DNA of 64,000 bases from Streptomyces sp. HNM0575. GTDB taxonomy: Bacteria; Actinomycetota; Actinomycetes; Streptomycetales; Streptomycetaceae. Of this stretch, positions 46,575 through 63,792 are shown in pieces. The stretch spans positions 682,001-746,000 of the forward strand of contig NZ_JAASAG010000002.1 of the NCBI RefSeq assembly GCF_012726265.1, read 5' to 3'. The position numbers and the translations under genes are program-made. The number at the start of each line of letters is the position of its first letter. The first letter of the stretch is position 1. The notes beneath the pieces are model-generated. The model ran no database searches, was not told the origin of the DNA, and saw only the letters and a list, made by a program, of their open reading frames with translations.

Positions 46575-47768
46575 TCACTTGATGATCTTCGTGACCTGAC
46601 CGGCGCCCACCGTACGGCCACCCTCACGGATGGCGAACTTCAGGCCCTCTTCCATGGCGACGGGCTGGATGAGCTGGACGCTCATCTCGGTGTTGTCGCC
46701 CGGCATGACCATCTCGGTGCCCTCGGGGAGGGTCACGACGCCGGTCACGTCGGTGGTACGGAAGTAGAACTGCGGGCGGTAGTTGTTGAAGAACGGGGTG
46801 TGCCGACCGCCCTCGTCCTTCGACAGGATGTACGCCTGGCCCTCGAACTCCGTGTGCGGAGTGACCGAGCCGGGCTTGATGATGACCTGGCCGCGCTCGA
46901 CGTCCTCGCGCTTGATGCCGCGGAGGAGCAGACCGACGTTCTCACCGGCCTGGCCCTCGTCGAGGAGCTTGCGGAACATCTCGATACCGGTGACGGTCGT
47001 CGAGGTCTTGGTCTCCTTGATGCCGATGATGTCGACGTTCTCGTTGACCTTCAGCACACCGCGCTCGATACGGCCGGTGACGACCGTGCCGCGGCCGGTG
47101 ATCGTGAAGACGTCCTCGATCGGCATCAGGAACGGCTTCTCGACGTCGCGCTCCGGCTGCGGGATCGCGTCGTCGACGGCGTCCATGAGCTTGCCGATGG
47201 AGTCGGCCCACTCGGCGTCGCCCTCAAGGGCCTTGAGCGCCGAGACCTTGACGACCGGAACCTCGTCGCCCGGGAACTCGTACTCGGAGAGCAGCTCACG
47301 GACCTCGAGCTCGACGAGCTCCATGATCTCCTCGTCGTCCACCATGTCCGCCTTGTTGAGGGCGACCACGATGTACGGGACGCCGACCTGGCGGGCCAGG
47401 AGGACGTGCTCCTTGGTCTGCGGCATCGGGCCGTCGGTGGCGGCGACCACGAGGATGGCGCCGTCCATCTGCGCGGCACCGGTGATCATGTTCTTGATGT
47501 AGTCCGCGTGACCCGGGCAGTCCACGTGAGCGTAGTGACGGTTCTCCGTCTGGTACTCGACGTGAGCAATGGAAATCGTGATTCCGCGCTGGCGCTCTTC
47601 GGGCGCCTTGTCGATGTTCTCGAACGCGGAAGCCTCGTTCAGCTCCGGGTACTTGTCGTGCAGCACCTTGGTGATCGCCGCGGTAAGAGTGGTCTTACCG
47701 TGGTCGATGTGACCGATGGTGCCGATGTTGACGTGCGGCTTAGTCCGCTCGAACTTCGCCTTCGCCAC
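46575..47768 (-). CDS. tuf: Translation elongation factor Tu (EF-Tu1)
   Basis: A 397-residue GTPase delivering aminoacyl-tRNA. G1 [15 protein letters not shown]3 [21 protein letters not shown]4 NKADMVDD. Domains 2 and 3 complete, ending [20 protein letters not shown]. Separated from fusA by 220 nt that probably hold an extra tuf promoter, though I could not fix one. Confidence 0.98.
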   Translation of the reverse strand: MAKAKFERTKPHVNIGTIGHIDHGKTTLTAAITKVLHDKYPELNEASAFENIDKAPEERQRGITISIAHVEYQTENRHYAHVDCPGHADYIKNMITGAAQMDGAILVVAATDGPMPQTKEHVLLARQVGVPYIVVALNKADMVDDEEIMELVELEVRELLSEYEFPGDEVPVVKVSALKALEGDAEWADSIGKLMDAVDDAIPQPERDVEKPFLMPIEDVFTITGRGTVVTGRIERGVLKVNENVDIIGIKETKTSTTVTGIEMFRKLLDEGQAGENVGLLLRGIKREDVERGQVIIKPGSVTPHTEFEGQAYILSKDEGGRHTPFFNNYRPQFYFRTTDVTGVVTLPEGTEMVMPGDNTEMSVQLIQPVAMEEGLKFAIREGGRTVGAGQVTKIIK

Positions 47769-47988
47769 TGGGGTCCTCCTGTGGACTGGTGCTGTACACC
47801 CTCCACATTCTGCGGAGGGGTTCAGATGGTCGTTATGAACCGGTCAGGACCCCGAGGGGGATGCCCTTGACCAGTTCGCTTGGGGGGCTGGCGCCGGGGA
47901 CCCGGCACAGCCGACGGACGAGCCGTACGATCTGTGCCGAAGTGCCCCGAATGCCTTTGCTCCAGCCTAAGGGTTGAGCAACTCGGTG

Positions 47989-50112
47989 TTACTCGCCCTT
48001 GGCCTTCGCGATGATCTCCTCGGCGACGCTCTTGGGAACTTCGGCGTAGGAGTCGAACTGCATGGAGTAGTTGGCACGGCCGGAGGTCTTGCTGCGCAGG
48101 TCTCCGACGTAACCGAACATCTCCGACAGCGGGACGAGGCCGGTGACGAGCTTGGCGCCGCCCCTGTCGTCCATGGACTGAACCTGGCCACGACGGGAGT
48201 TGATGTCGCCGATCACGTCGCCCATGTACTCCTCGGGCGTCGTGACCTCGACCTTCATCATCGGCTCCAGCAGCGCCGGACTCGCCTTCCGTGCAGCGTC
48301 CTTGAACGCCATGGAACCGGCGATCTTGAACGCCATCTCCGAGGAGTCGACGTCGTGGAAGGCACCGTCGAGCAGCGTCACGCGGACGCCGGTCAGCGGG
48401 TAGCCCGCCAGCACACCGAACTCCATGGCCTCCTGGCAGCCCGCGTCCACAGACGGGATGTACTCCCGCGGGATGCGGCCACCGGTGACCTGGTTGACGA
48501 ACTCGTAGCCGTCACCCTCGAGCGGCTCGACGGCGATCTGCACCTTCGCGAACTGACCGGAACCACCGGTCTGCTTCTTGTGGGTGTAGTCGACCTTGTC
48601 GACCGTCTTGCGGAGCGACTCCCGGTACGCCACCTGCGGCTTACCGACGTTGGCCTCGACCTTGAACTCGCGCTTCATGCGGTCGACCAGCACGTCCAAG
48701 TGCAGCTCGCCCATGCCCGCGATGATCGTCTGGCCGGTCTCCTCGTCGGTCTTGACCTGGAAGGACGGGTCCTCCTCGGCCAGCCGCTGGATCGCGACGC
48801 CCAACTTCTCCTGGTCGCCCTTGGACTTGGGCTCGATCGCGACCTCGATCACGGGAGCCGGGAACTCCATCGACTCCAGGATCACCGGGTTGCCCGCGTC
48901 GCAGAGGGTCTCGCCGGTGGTGGTCTGCTTGAGACCCATGACGGCGACGATGTCGCCGGCACCCACCGACTCGATCTCCTCACGCTTGTTCGCGTGCATC
49001 CGGTAGATCTTGCCGATGCGCTCCTTCTTGCCCTTCACCGAGTTCATCACCTGCGAGCCGGTGACCAGCCTGCCGGAGTAGACCCGGATGAAGGTGAGCT
49101 TGCCCAGGTGCGGGTCGCTCGCGATCTTGAACGCGAGTGCCGACATGGGCTCCTGCTCGGTCGGCCTCCGCTTCAGGACCTCTTCCGGGTCCTTGACGGA
49201 GTGACCCTCGATCGCCTCGACGTCCAGGGGGGACGGGAGGTAGCGGGCGATGGCGTCGAGCAGGGGCTGAACGCCCTTGTTCTTGAACGCCGTTCCGCAG
49301 AAGACCGGGGTCACCGTGGTGGTGCCCTCGGCGCCGGTGGAGGCGAGGGTGATGCGGCGGATCGCCGCGTAGAGCTGGTCCTCGGTGGGCTCCTGGCCCT
49401 CGAGGTAGAGCTCCATCATCTCCTCGTCGTTCTCCGCGACGGCCTCGAGCAGATTGCCGCGCCACTCGTCGGCGGCCTCGGCGTGCGTGGACGGGATGTC
49501 GACGGTGTCGTACATCTCGCCCATCTTCGCCTCGGGCGACCAGACCATCGCCTTCATGCTGACGAGGTCGACGACGCCCTTGAAGTCCGCCTCGGTCCCG
49601 ATCGGGATCTGCATGACCAGCGGCACCGCACCGAGGCGGTCCACGATCATGTCGACGCAGCGGTGGAACTCCGCTCCGGTGCGGTCCAGCTTGTTGACGA
49701 AGCAGATGCGCGGAACGCCGTACCGGTCCGCCTGGCGCCAGACGGTCTCGGACTGCGGCTCGACGCCGGCCACACCGTCGAACACCGTCACGGCACCGTC
49801 GAGCACACGCAGCGCACGCTCCACCTCGACGGTGAAGTCGACGTGGCCGGGGGTGTCGATGATGTTGATGGTGTAGTCGACGTCGTTGAGCGGCCAGTGA
49901 GTGGTGGTCGCGGCAGACGTGATCGTGATGCCGCGCTCCTGCTCCTGGGCCATCCAGTCCATCGTGGCAGCGCCGTCGTGGACCTCACCGATCTTGTAGC
50001 TCCGACCGGTGTAGAACAGGATCCGCTCGGTGGTCGTCGTCTTGCCCGCGTCGATGTGGGCCATGATCCCGATGTTCCGGACCTTGGCCAGGTCAAGTGA
50101 AGTGGTAGCCAT
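47989..50112 (-). CDS. fusA: Translation elongation factor G (EF-G)
   Basis: A 707-residue translocase GTPase: G1 [19 protein letters not shown], switch [23 protein letters not shown]4 [10 protein letters not shown], domain IV tip near [20 protein letters not shown]. All five domains complete. 39 nt after rpsG in the str operon. Confidence 0.98.
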   Translation of the reverse strand: MATTSLDLAKVRNIGIMAHIDAGKTTTTERILFYTGRSYKIGEVHDGAATMDWMAQEQERGITITSAATTTHWPLNDVDYTINIIDTPGHVDFTVEVERALRVLDGAVTVFDGVAGVEPQSETVWRQADRYGVPRICFVNKLDRTGAEFHRCVDMIVDRLGAVPLVMQIPIGTEADFKGVVDLVSMKAMVWSPEAKMGEMYDTVDIPSTHAEAADEWRGNLLEAVAENDEEMMELYLEGQEPTEDQLYAAIRRITLASTGAEGTTTVTPVFCGTAFKNKGVQPLLDAIARYLPSPLDVEAIEGHSVKDPEEVLKRRPTEQEPMSALAFKIASDPHLGKLTFIRVYSGRLVTGSQVMNSVKGKKERIGKIYRMHANKREEIESVGAGDIVAVMGLKQTTTGETLCDAGNPVILESMEFPAPVIEVAIEPKSKGDQEKLGVAIQRLAEEDPSFQVKTDEETGQTIIAGMGELHLDVLVDRMKREFKVEANVGKPQVAYRESLRKTVDKVDYTHKKQTGGSGQFAKVQIAVEPLEGDGYEFVNQVTGGRIPREYIPSVDAGCQEAMEFGVLAGYPLTGVRVTLLDGAFHDVDSSEMAFKIAGSMAFKDAARKASPALLEPMMKVEVTTPEEYMGDVIGDINSRRGQVQSMDDRGGAKLVTGLVPLSEMFGYVGDLRSKTSGRANYSMQFDSYAEVPKSVAEEIIAKAKGE

Positions 50113-50151
50113 AAGGCTTCAGTCTTCTCTCGGTCTCGATGGGGTCTGCGA

Positions 50152-50622
50152 CTACCAGCGGTAGTGCGCGAAGGCCTTGTTGGACTCGGCCATCTTGTGA
50201 GTGTCCTCGCGCTTCTTCACGGCGGCACCGAGCCCGTTGGAGGCATCGAGCAGCTCGTTCAGCAGACGCTCGGTCATGGTCTTCTCGCGGCGGGCGCGGG
50301 AGTAACCCACGATCCAGCGCAGCGCGAGCGTGGAGGAACGGCCGGGGCGGACCTCGACCGGAACCTGGTAGGTGGCGCCACCGACGCGCCGCGAGCGGAC
50401 CTCGAGGGTCGGCTTCACGTTCTCCAGCGCGCGCTTGAGGGTGATGACCGGGTCGTTGCCGGTCTTCTCCCGCAGGCCTTCCATGGCGCCGTACACGATG
50501 CGCTCGGCGGTGGAGCGCTTGCCGTTCAGCAGCACCTTGTTGATCAGGGAGGTCACCAGAGGAGAACCGTAGACCGGGTCGATGATGACCGGGCGCTTCG
50601 GGGCGGGGCCCTTACGAGGCAT
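50152..50622 (-). CDS. rpsG: 30S ribosomal protein S7
   Basis: A 156-residue S7: [40 protein letters not shown], ending [14 protein letters not shown]. Nucleates 30S head assembly and is the str-operon regulator in E. coli. 2 nt after rpsL. Confidence 0.98.
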   Translation of the reverse strand: MPRKGPAPKRPVIIDPVYGSPLVTSLINKVLLNGKRSTAERIVYGAMEGLREKTGNDPVITLKRALENVKPTLEVRSRRVGGATYQVPVEVRPGRSSTLALRWIVGYSRARREKTMTERLLNELLDASNGLGAAVKKREDTHKMAESNKAFAHYRW

Positions 50623-50624
50623 GC

Positions 50625-50996
50625 TTACTTCTCCTTCTTGGCGCCGTAGCGGCTGCGAGCCTGCTTGCGGTTCTTGACGCCCTGCGTGTCGAGGGAGCCG
50701 CGGATGATCTTGTAGCGAACACCCGGCAGGTCCTTCACACGGCCGCCGCGCACGAGCACGATGGAGTGCTCCTGGAGGTTGTGGCCCTCACCCGGAATGT
50801 AGGCTGTGACCTCGATCCCGCTGGTCAGACGCACACGCGCGACCTTACGCAGGGCCGAGTTCGGCTTCTTCGGGGTGGTGGTGAAAACACGCGTGCAGAC
50901 GCCCCGGCGCTGAGGAGAACCCTCGAGTGCGGGCGTCTTGTTCTTCTCGACCTTGTCCTGCCGGCCTTTCCGGACCAGCTGCTGGATCGTAGGCAC
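50625..50996 (-). CDS. rpsL: 30S ribosomal protein S12
   Basis: A 123-residue S12: [60 protein letters not shown]. The lysines in TTPKKPNSA and GRVKDLPG, changed in streptomycin-resistant mutants, are wild-type. First gene of the str operon, with an identified promoter about 200 nt upstream and a leader hairpin. Confidence 0.98.
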   Translation of the reverse strand: MPTIQQLVRKGRQDKVEKNKTPALEGSPQRRGVCTRVFTTTPKKPNSALRKVARVRLTSGIEVTAYIPGEGHNLQEHSIVLVRGGRVKDLPGVRYKIIRGSLDTQGVKNRKQARSRYGAKKEK

Positions 50997-51049
50997 CGTT
51001 TCTCCGGTTTCTGTGTGCCGTCTCGGTAAAGCTAACCTGGGCCACTCTC

Positions 51050-51074
51050 CCGACCCACGAGGTCGGGTGTGTCG
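51050..51074 (-). promoter_or_regulatory. Conserved leader hairpin of the rpsL (str) operon
   Basis: On the minus strand: CGACAC, A, C, then a CCGACC arm, a TCGTG loop and a GGTCGG arm. The stem extends to 7 bp on the rpsL copy (CCCGACC/GGTCGGG, 51049-51067). 23 of 25 positions match the S10-operon leader element at 42713-42737. Located about 54 nt before the rpsL ATG. Confidence 0.7.
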
Positions 51075-51205
51075 AAGACTGCAGAGTCCCGCGGAAGCGA
51101 AATACCCCTCAGGTGAGAAGCATGCAGATCCGGTGCCGCCGTCCGCGCTTCCCGAGCGTCTGACCGCTTACGAGAGCGCAGGGGGCACCCCAGGCACAAG
51201 GTCAG

Positions 51206-51234
51206 AGCGTACCTACCGCGTCGTCCCCGGTCAA
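51206..51234 (-). promoter_or_regulatory. str operon promoter (rpsL-rpsG-fusA)
   Basis: On the minus strand TTGACC (51229-51234), a 17-nt spacer and TACGCT (51206-51211), a good HrdB-type match. The predicted start near 51199 gives a leader of about 200 nt that includes the conserved hairpin. Confidence 0.72.
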
Positions 51235-51331
51235 AACAAGCCCCCGCGCTGCCCACGGGCCGCAGAAGCCCCTGGCCGCAGGCCCTCTCGGGACCGCGTC
51301 GCATCCGCGTCGCATCCGTCGTCGAAGCGTC

Positions 51332-51871
51332 TCAGGAGGAGGAGACGGCGACCAGCATCGTCACGAGCCCACTGAGCACCAGCACCACATACGAGAGCAC
51401 CAGCCCCGCCATCGCCGAGCCCTCGCCCCGCTCTCCCGTACGCCGGACCTCGCCCCGCGCCTTGTGCCCGAGGATCACACCGGGCGCAGCGCCGAGCCAG
51501 AAGAAGTACGGCGCGTGGAGCCCGTACACGATCGGGGCCGTCACCATCGAGAGCACCGGCGCCCCGATGCCGCAGACGAGCGCCGCCGTCGCCGTGCTGT
51601 TGTGCGGCCGCCGGGGAAAGGCGTACGGCGCGAGCGGCTGCGGCTGGAAGGGCACCAACTGCCCCTGCACGGAAGGCCGTTGGAAGGTCGGTGGCACGGC
51701 GCTGGGCCCGTTGGGCACGTCGCCCGTCAGCTGCTGGAGCTCCTCGACCGTACGGGCGGCCACGGCACGCCCCACGCGGTAGTCGTACTCGTCCTTTGTC
51801 AGCCGGCCCTCCGCGAAAGCGGCCTTGAGCACGTCCCCCGCCCGGTCCCGGTCAGCGTTCCCGGCGAGCAT
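51332..51871 (-). CDS. DUF1707 domain membrane protein
   Basis: A 179-residue protein. The N-terminal DUF1707 module (about 1-52) is NADRDRAGDVLKAAFAEGRL then TKDEYDYRVGRAVAARTVEE. It is followed by a Pro/Gln-rich linker and two to three hydrophobic segments (TAALVCGIGAPVLSMVTAPI, APYFFWLGAAPGVILGHKAR, MAGLVLSYVVLVLSGLVTML), a DUF4190-like pattern. ATG at 51871 is preferred over the GTG at 51880 on spacing to the G-rich site. Function unknown. Between the rpoC terminator and the str promoter. Confidence 0.82.
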   Translation of the reverse strand: MLAGNADRDRAGDVLKAAFAEGRLTKDEYDYRVGRAVAARTVEELQQLTGDVPNGPSAVPPTFQRPSVQGQLVPFQPQPLAPYAFPRRPHNSTATAALVCGIGAPVLSMVTAPIVYGLHAPYFFWLGAAPGVILGHKARGEVRRTGERGEGSAMAGLVLSYVVLVLSGLVTMLVAVSSS

Positions 51872-51900
51872 CCGCACCACCCCCTGTCACGACATCATGC

Positions 51901-51940
51901 ACAGAGGACGGCCGCCCCGGTAGGGACGGCCGTCCTCTGT
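51901..51940 (-). terminator. Terminator of the rpoB-rpoC operon
   Basis: 14-bp perfect stem (51901-51914 with 51927-51940) with a 12-nt loop, 18 nt after the rpoC stop codon. Outer ACAGAGGA/TCCTCTGT arms, no U-tract. Confidence 0.88.
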
Positions 51941-51958
51941 AGCAGAGCTATGACCCTG

Positions 51959-55867
<3,909 letters not shown>

Positions 55868-55984
55868 TCCCTCTCAGGGTCGTGTCGATGAATGGTCTGA
55901 GCGGGGTTTGGAGGGGTCGCCTCCAGGCCCCCAGGGCCGAGGGGGAGGCCGGAACGCCTGGCGAACGCGTCCCGGCCAGACCCG

Positions 55985-59470
<3,486 letters not shown>

Positions 59471-59563
59471 GAGGGGGTCCTTCCGAGGGCTCGGACTCTC
59501 TGCGCGCATACCGGTGGCCCCTGGTGACGGGCAGGGAGCAGCTAACAGGCAGCGCAAAGGGTC

Positions 59564-59592
59564 AGTGTAGCCTCATGGCCCACTGATGTCCA
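59564..59592 (-). promoter_or_regulatory. rpoBC promoter
   Basis: On the minus strand TGGACA (59587-59592), 17-nt spacer, TACACT (59564-59569). Five of six -35 bases match TTGACA and the -10 fits TANNNT. The predicted start near 59557 lies about 87 nt before the rpoB TTG. It allows RNA polymerase genes to be driven apart from rplJ-rplL. Confidence 0.65.
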
Positions 59593-59908
59593 GAGCAGAT
59601 TTCCGGAACCCGACTCGGTCCCGGTCTCCGCCTCCAGCCGGTGGCAATCTGTCCTCCGGGAGGGGATCCCCCCTAGTTGTTCATCTCCGCCGCGGCCCGT
59701 CCCGACGGCCTCGATACGTCGGGGCGGAACGTGCTTGCCGCAACACTTCCCGCTTCGTCCTCGATCCATGCCTCGGAACCCGGATCGATGCGAACGGCGC
59801 GTCCAGAGAATTGCGCGCCAAGTGCCGTTCGTCAAGGGCCCCACGGCAGCGAAGATCACCATACCCGCCTGTCCGGAGGGGTTCCGTGAGGGCTTCGAGG
59901 ACGCCGAA

Positions 59909-59936
59909 GGGCGACCACCCGGCTGGGTGATCGCCC
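59909..59936 (-). terminator. Hairpin downstream of rplL (attenuator 2)
   Basis: GGGCGA/TCGCCC outer stem (59909-59914, 59931-59936) with CACCC/GGGTG inner stem (59916-59920, 59925-59929) and GGCT loop, one mismatch between. Second of two hairpins after rplL. Confidence 0.65.
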
Positions 59937-59943
59937 CTGGCTG

Positions 59944-59962
59944 AGGGGTCTTCGCGACCCCT
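59944..59962 (-). terminator. Hairpin directly after rplL (attenuator 1)
   Basis: 7-bp stem AGGGGTC/GACCCCT with loop TTCGC, only 4 nt past the rplL stop codon. With 59909-59936 it could give partial termination so that L7/L12 message exceeds rpoB message, as in other bacteria. Confidence 0.6.
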
Positions 59963-59966
59963 GTGA

Positions 59967-60356
59967 TCACTTGACCTCGACGGAGGCGCCGGCGCCCTCG
60001 AGGGACTCCTTCGCCTTGTCCGCGGCGTCCTTCGCGACCTTCTCGAGGACCGGCTTCGGGGTGCTGTCCACGAGCTCCTTGGCCTCCTTCAGACCCAGGG
60101 AGGTCAGCTCGCGCACGACCTTGATGACCTGGATCTTCTTGTCGCCGGCGCCGGTGAGGACGACGTCGAACTCGTCCTGCTCCTCGACCTCCTCGGCGGC
60201 GCCGCCACCCTGGCCGGGCGCGGCGACGGCGACGGCGGCCGGGGCGGCGGCCTCGACGTCGAACTTCTCCTCGAAGGCCTTCACGAACTCGGAGAGCTCG
60301 ATGAGGGTCATGTCACTGAACTGCTCGAGCAGTTCGTCCTGGCTGAGCTTCGCCAT
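59967..60356 (-). CDS. rplL: 50S ribosomal protein L7/L12
   Basis: A 129-residue stalk protein: N-terminal dimerisation part [20 protein letters not shown], Ala/Gly-rich hinge ([20 protein letters not shown]), C-terminal factor-binding domain [20 protein letters not shown] and [20 protein letters not shown]. 117 nt after rplJ. Confidence 0.98.
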   Translation of the reverse strand: MAKLSQDELLEQFSDMTLIELSEFVKAFEEKFDVEAAAPAAVAVAAPGQGGGAAEEVEEQDEFDVVLTGAGDKKIQVIKVVRELTSLGLKEAKELVDSTPKPVLEKVAKDAADKAKESLEGAGASVEVK

Positions 60357-60473
60357 GGTGGCGGTCCTTCCACTAGTCCGGCTGGTGCCGTGTGTGCGTA
60401 TCGACGGGTTCGTCAGACTTCGAGCCCGCTGCGACCGGGCGTGCGTGCCTGCCCGGCCTCGACGGGAGCCGAA

Positions 60474-61013
60474 TTACTCGGCACCGCCCTGCTCGACCTT
60501 GCTGCGCAGCGCGTCCGCGGTACGGGCGAACTTCGTCAGCGGGGCCTGGAAGGTCGCCGCGGCCTTCGCCATGGACGCCTTCATGCCGCCGGCCAGCTTG
60601 GCGAGCAGCACCTCGCGGGATTCGAGCTCCGCGAGCTTGTTGAGGTCGGCGGCGCTGTACTGCGCGCCGTCGACGATGCCGCCCTTGATGACCAGGGCGG
60701 GATTCTCCTTGGCGAAGTCACGGAGACCCTTCGCCGCCGCTACCGGGTCACCGGTGACGAAGGCGACGGCCGACGAGCCCGTGAAGAACTCGTCGAGCTC
60801 GCTAATCCCGGCCTCGTTGGCCGCGATCTTGGTCAGTGTGTTCTTCACCACGCGGTACTGGGCGTCCTCACCGAGCGAACGGCGCAGCTTCTTGAGCTGG
60901 GCAACCGAAAGCCCCGTGTATGCGGTGACCACTGCGGCGTTGGAGTCACGGAACTTGTTCGTGATCTCCTCAACGGCGGCGATCTTGTCGGGCGCGACCT
61001 GCTCCCTCGCCAT
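60474..61013 (-). CDS. rplJ: 50S ribosomal protein L10
   Basis: A 179-residue stalk base protein: [41 protein letters not shown]-terminal helix that carries L7/L12 dimers ([20 protein letters not shown]). L10(L12)4 usually autoregulates through its leader; the upstream hairpin fits this. Confidence 0.97.
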   Translation of the reverse strand: MAREQVAPDKIAAVEEITNKFRDSNAAVVTAYTGLSVAQLKKLRRSLGEDAQYRVVKNTLTKIAANEAGISELDEFFTGSSAVAFVTGDPVAAAKGLRDFAKENPALVIKGGIVDGAQYSAADLNKLAELESREVLLAKLAGGMKASMAKAAATFQAPLTKFARTADALRSKVEQGGAE

Positions 61014-61235
61014 GAGCCTCGGCCTCCTTCCGGGTGATGAGACCGCTCGGAAGGGGCTGGAACGACGAAACGCCCCTGCGCAGGCGCATGGGGCGTGGCT
61101 CTACCGGGACAACGCATCGCGCCGCACGGGAGCTTCCTCATCACCTACGCGGGTCGTCCGCTGCTAGCGGATCCTTCGGCCGTCATGCCCTCTTGGCTGA
61201 GCACGACGACGACCAGCGGTCTTTGGCTTCGTACG
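61014..61235 (-). ncRNA. rplJ leader RNA (candidate L10 autoregulatory leader)
   Basis: A ~220-nt leader between the predicted promoter and the rplJ ATG. It contains a stable hairpin: ACGCCCC (61070-61076) with GGGGCGT (61090-61096), and inner TGCG/CGCA with CAGG loop. Leaders of rplJ operons in many bacteria bind L10(L12)4. The specific kink-turn was not verified here. Confidence 0.5.
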
Positions 61236-61265
61236 AGATTACGCGAAAGCGCTCCCCCGCACCAA
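61236..61265 (-). promoter_or_regulatory. Candidate rplJ-rplL promoter
   Basis: On the minus strand TTGGTG (61260-61265), 18-nt spacer, TAATCT (61236-61241). The -10 is good and the -35 matches at TTG only. Located in the 306-nt gap between the lipoprotein gene and rplJ, which has no gene. Confidence 0.5.
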
Positions 61266-61319
61266 ATCCGGTGCCGGGGAGGGCCTTCCGCATGCTGATC
61301 GGCCAGTCGCCTCCGGCGG

Positions 61320-62219
61320 TCAGCTCTTGCCGGGCAGGGCGTCCTCGAAGGCCACCGTGTCGGAGGCCGCGGGATCCTCGACGGAGACGTCGGTGCCGTA
61401 GTCCGAGTAGAAGACCGTCGAGTTCAGATCGCCGTTCTTGCCCTTGGCGCGCTCCTGCTTCTTCACCAGCAGGTCCTGGCCGTCGATCCAGACGTCGACC
61501 TTCTCGTTCTTGAAGCCCTGCTGCTTGAGCTGGTCGGAGAGCTGGTCGAGGTCCTTCTCGCTGAGCTTCTTGGACTGCATGCGGGCCAGCTCGGCGACCT
61601 CGATGGTGCCGCTGTAGTGGTCGGTCTTCTTGCCCTTGACGGTCTCGGAGCCGGCCTTCTTCACCTTGCCGCTCGCCAGCAGCAGATCGACCGACCGGGC
61701 CGGGTTGTTGTTCTGCATCTGGTCCTTGATGAGAGCGCCCGACGGGCCGGCCTGCTCGGCCAGCTTGTCGTAGTCGTACTTCATCCAGTGCTTGCCCTTG
61801 CCCGCGGTCGAGGCGAACCGGTCACCGAGGTTCACGTACATCGCGTCCTCGGTGTAGCGCGCGTCCATGGGCTTGCCGCTCGTCGGCAGGGCGGCGGAGC
61901 CGGAACCCTGCTGCGTGACGGTCATCTCCGCGGTGGTGCCGCCACCGGACCAGTCGACGACGCCCTCGGTCTTCGTCGAGACCTTGCCCTGCGGAGTGCC
62001 CTGCGTCTGGTCGCCCTCGACCTTCGCGGTCTTCTTCTGCTCCGTCGTCCTCGAAGCCTGCTCCAGCTCGGTGATCGCCACCTGCGCGGGCGACAGGCCC
62101 TGCTCGTCCTTCGAGCCGCCGCCGGAGTCGCTGCCCCCGGAGTTGCCGCCGCATGCGGTGAGCCCGGCCGCGGCGATCACAACTCCGGCCGCAGTCATGG
62201 CGATTCGGGCATGGCGCAT
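61320..62219 (-). CDS. Putative lipoprotein (LppX/LprG-like fold possible)
   Basis: A 299-residue protein with lipobox LTAC: MRHARIAMTAAGVVIAAAGL then TACGG, lipidated Cys23. After a Gly/Ser linker, the domain (SPAQVAITELEQASRTTEQK, KVEGDQTQGTPQGKVSTKTE, VDWSGGGTTAEMTVTQQ) is strand-rich. It ends KVDVWIDGQDLLVKKQERAK and VFYSDYGTDVSVEDPAASDT. This pattern recalls the LolA-like LppX/LprG proteins that carry lipids, but the assignment is tentative. Bracketed by the rplA terminator and the rplJ region, so it is independently transcribed. Confidence 0.78.
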   Translation of the reverse strand: MRHARIAMTAAGVVIAAAGLTACGGNSGGSDSGGGSKDEQGLSPAQVAITELEQASRTTEQKKTAKVEGDQTQGTPQGKVSTKTEGVVDWSGGGTTAEMTVTQQGSGSAALPTSGKPMDARYTEDAMYVNLGDRFASTAGKGKHWMKYDYDKLAEQAGPSGALIKDQMQNNNPARSVDLLLASGKVKKAGSETVKGKKTDHYSGTIEVAELARMQSKKLSEKDLDQLSDQLKQQGFKNEKVDVWIDGQDLLVKKQERAKGKNGDLNSTVFYSDYGTDVSVEDPAASDTVAFEDALPGKS

Positions 62220-62297
62220 CTGATTCCCCCTGAATTTCCATTTGTTGAGATGTACGCGGAGGACCCTATCCCGGACATGCCCGCCTCATGCAACGCA

Positions 62298-62333
62298 AAG
62301 CCGGGCCCGTCCTCGCGAGGACGGGCCCGGCTT
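62298..62333. terminator. Terminator of rplK-rplA
   Basis: 36-nt perfect palindrome (18-nt arms, loop within CTCGCGAG) 32 nt after the rplA stop codon and 78 nt upstream of the lipoprotein start. Strong GC stem with AAG/CTT ends. Confidence 0.9.
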
Positions 62334-62365
62334 CATGTCGCGGCCCGCGGGCCCGAGCGGAGCGC

Positions 62366-63088
62366 TCAGACGGCGGCGGGGTCCTCCTCGACGAGGAGGT
62401 TGCGGGTGCGGTTGGGGTCGACAGGGATCCCGGGGCCCATCGTGGTGGTGATGGACGTCTTCTTCACGTAACGGCCCTTGGCCGCCGACGGCTTCAGACG
62501 CTGGACCTCCTCCAGCGCCGCGGCGTAGTTCTCGACGAGCTGCGTGTCGTCGAAGGACGCCTTGCCGATGATGAAGTGGAGATTGGAGTGCTTGTCGACG
62601 CGGAACTCGATCTTGCCGCCCTTGATGTCGCCGACGGCCTTGGTGACGTCGGGCGTGACCGTACCGGTCTTCGGGTTCGGCATCAGACCGCGCGGACCGA
62701 GCACGCGGCCGAGGCGGCCGACCTTGCCCATCAGGTCCGGGGTGGCGACGACGGCGTCGAAGTCCAGACGGCCGCCGGCGACCTCCTCGATCAGCTCGTC
62801 GGCGCCGACGATGTCGGCGCCCGCGGCCTCCGCGGCTGCTGCACGGTCACCGGTCGCGAAGACCAGGACCCGGGCGGTCTTGCCGGTGCCGTGCGGCAGG
62901 TTCACGGTGCCGCGGACCATCTGGTCGGCCTTGCGGGGGTCGACGCCCAGCCGCAGGGCGACCTCGACGGTCGCGTCGAACTTCTTGGTGGAGGTCTCCT
63001 TGGCGAGACGGACGGCCTCGAGCGGTGCGTACAGACGCTCCCGGTCGATCTTGGAGTCCGCGCTGCGGAATGCCTTGCTGCGCTTCAC
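62366..63088 (-). CDS. rplA: 50S ribosomal protein L1
   Basis: A 240-residue L1: [80 protein letters not shown]. Forms the mobile L1 stalk and often represses its own operon. 97 nt after rplK. Confidence 0.98.
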   Translation of the reverse strand: MKRSKAFRSADSKIDRERLYAPLEAVRLAKETSTKKFDATVEVALRLGVDPRKADQMVRGTVNLPHGTGKTARVLVFATGDRAAAAEAAGADIVGADELIEEVAGGRLDFDAVVATPDLMGKVGRLGRVLGPRGLMPNPKTGTVTPDVTKAVGDIKGGKIEFRVDKHSNLHFIIGKASFDDTQLVENYAAALEEVQRLKPSAAKGRYVKKTSITTTMGPGIPVDPNRTRNLLVEEDPAAV

Positions 63089-63185
63089 TTTCTGCTCCTG
63101 ACAGTGGCGTCGTGCGGTCGCCCCGCACGGCGGTTACGGAGTCGTGGTACGGGCCTGCGCGGGCCCTTCCACGGCGGCGGGGCGG

Positions 63186-63620
63186 TCAGCCCTCGACGGT
63201 GACACCCATGGAACGGGCGGTGCCGGCGATGATCTTCTCGGCCTGGTCCAGGTCGTTGGCGTTCAGGTCGGGCATCTTCGTCGTGGCGATCTCGCGCACC
63301 TGGTCACGCGTGATCTTCGCGACCTTGGTGGTGTGCGGGGTGCCGGAGCCCTTGTCCACGCCCGCGGCCTTCAGGATCATCTTCGACGCCGGGGGCGTCT
63401 TGGTGATGAAGGTGAAGGAGCGGTCCTCGTAGACCGTGATCTCCACGGGGATGACCCAGCCGCGCTGCGACTCGGTCGCCGCGTTGTAGGCCTTGCAGAA
63501 CTCCATGATGTTGACGCCGTGCTGACCGAGCGCCGGGCCGACGGGCGGTGCCGGGTTGGCGGCGCCGGCCTGGATCTGGAGCTTGATCAGCCCCGCGACC
63601 TTCTTCTTCTTGGGAGGCAT
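63186..63620 (-). CDS. rplK: 50S ribosomal protein L11
   Basis: A 144-residue L11: [60 protein letters not shown]. GTPase-centre protein and thiostrepton site; needed for RelA activation. 172 nt downstream of nusG. Confidence 0.98.
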   Translation of the reverse strand: MPPKKKKVAGLIKLQIQAGAANPAPPVGPALGQHGVNIMEFCKAYNAATESQRGWVIPVEITVYEDRSFTFITKTPPASKMILKAAGVDKGSGTPHTTKVAKITRDQVREIATTKMPDLNANDLDQAEKIIAGTARSMGVTVEG

Positions 63621-63792
63621 GCTCTCTCCGGGTCCTTAGTGAGAGGTGATTCGGCCTCCACCCTTCGAGCGGATGAAGGCATACCGCACCACGATAGCCC
63701 GTACCGTGGTGCGCCTTGAAACCGGCAGCTCAGACGCCCCGCGAAGGAAGCGCCGAGCGGCCGGAAGCCGAGACAGGGAAGGTCGGTCTTCG

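Larger units (their letters stand above)
50997..51331. other. 335-nt leader/promoter region of the str operon
   Basis: No gene. From the rpsL side: ribosome site, the conserved hairpin at 51050-51074, then a predicted ~200-nt leader to the promoter at 51206-51234. Beyond it lie ~100 nt of non-repetitive sequence up to the end of the DUF1707 gene. Confidence 0.7.
59471..59966. other. 496-nt rplL-rpoB intergenic region
   Basis: No gene. Next to rplL are two hairpins (59909-59936 and 59944-59962). A good promoter lies at 59564-59592, giving an rpoB leader of about 90 nt. The middle ~300 nt (59600-59900) show no repeat or signal I can name. Confidence 0.75.
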
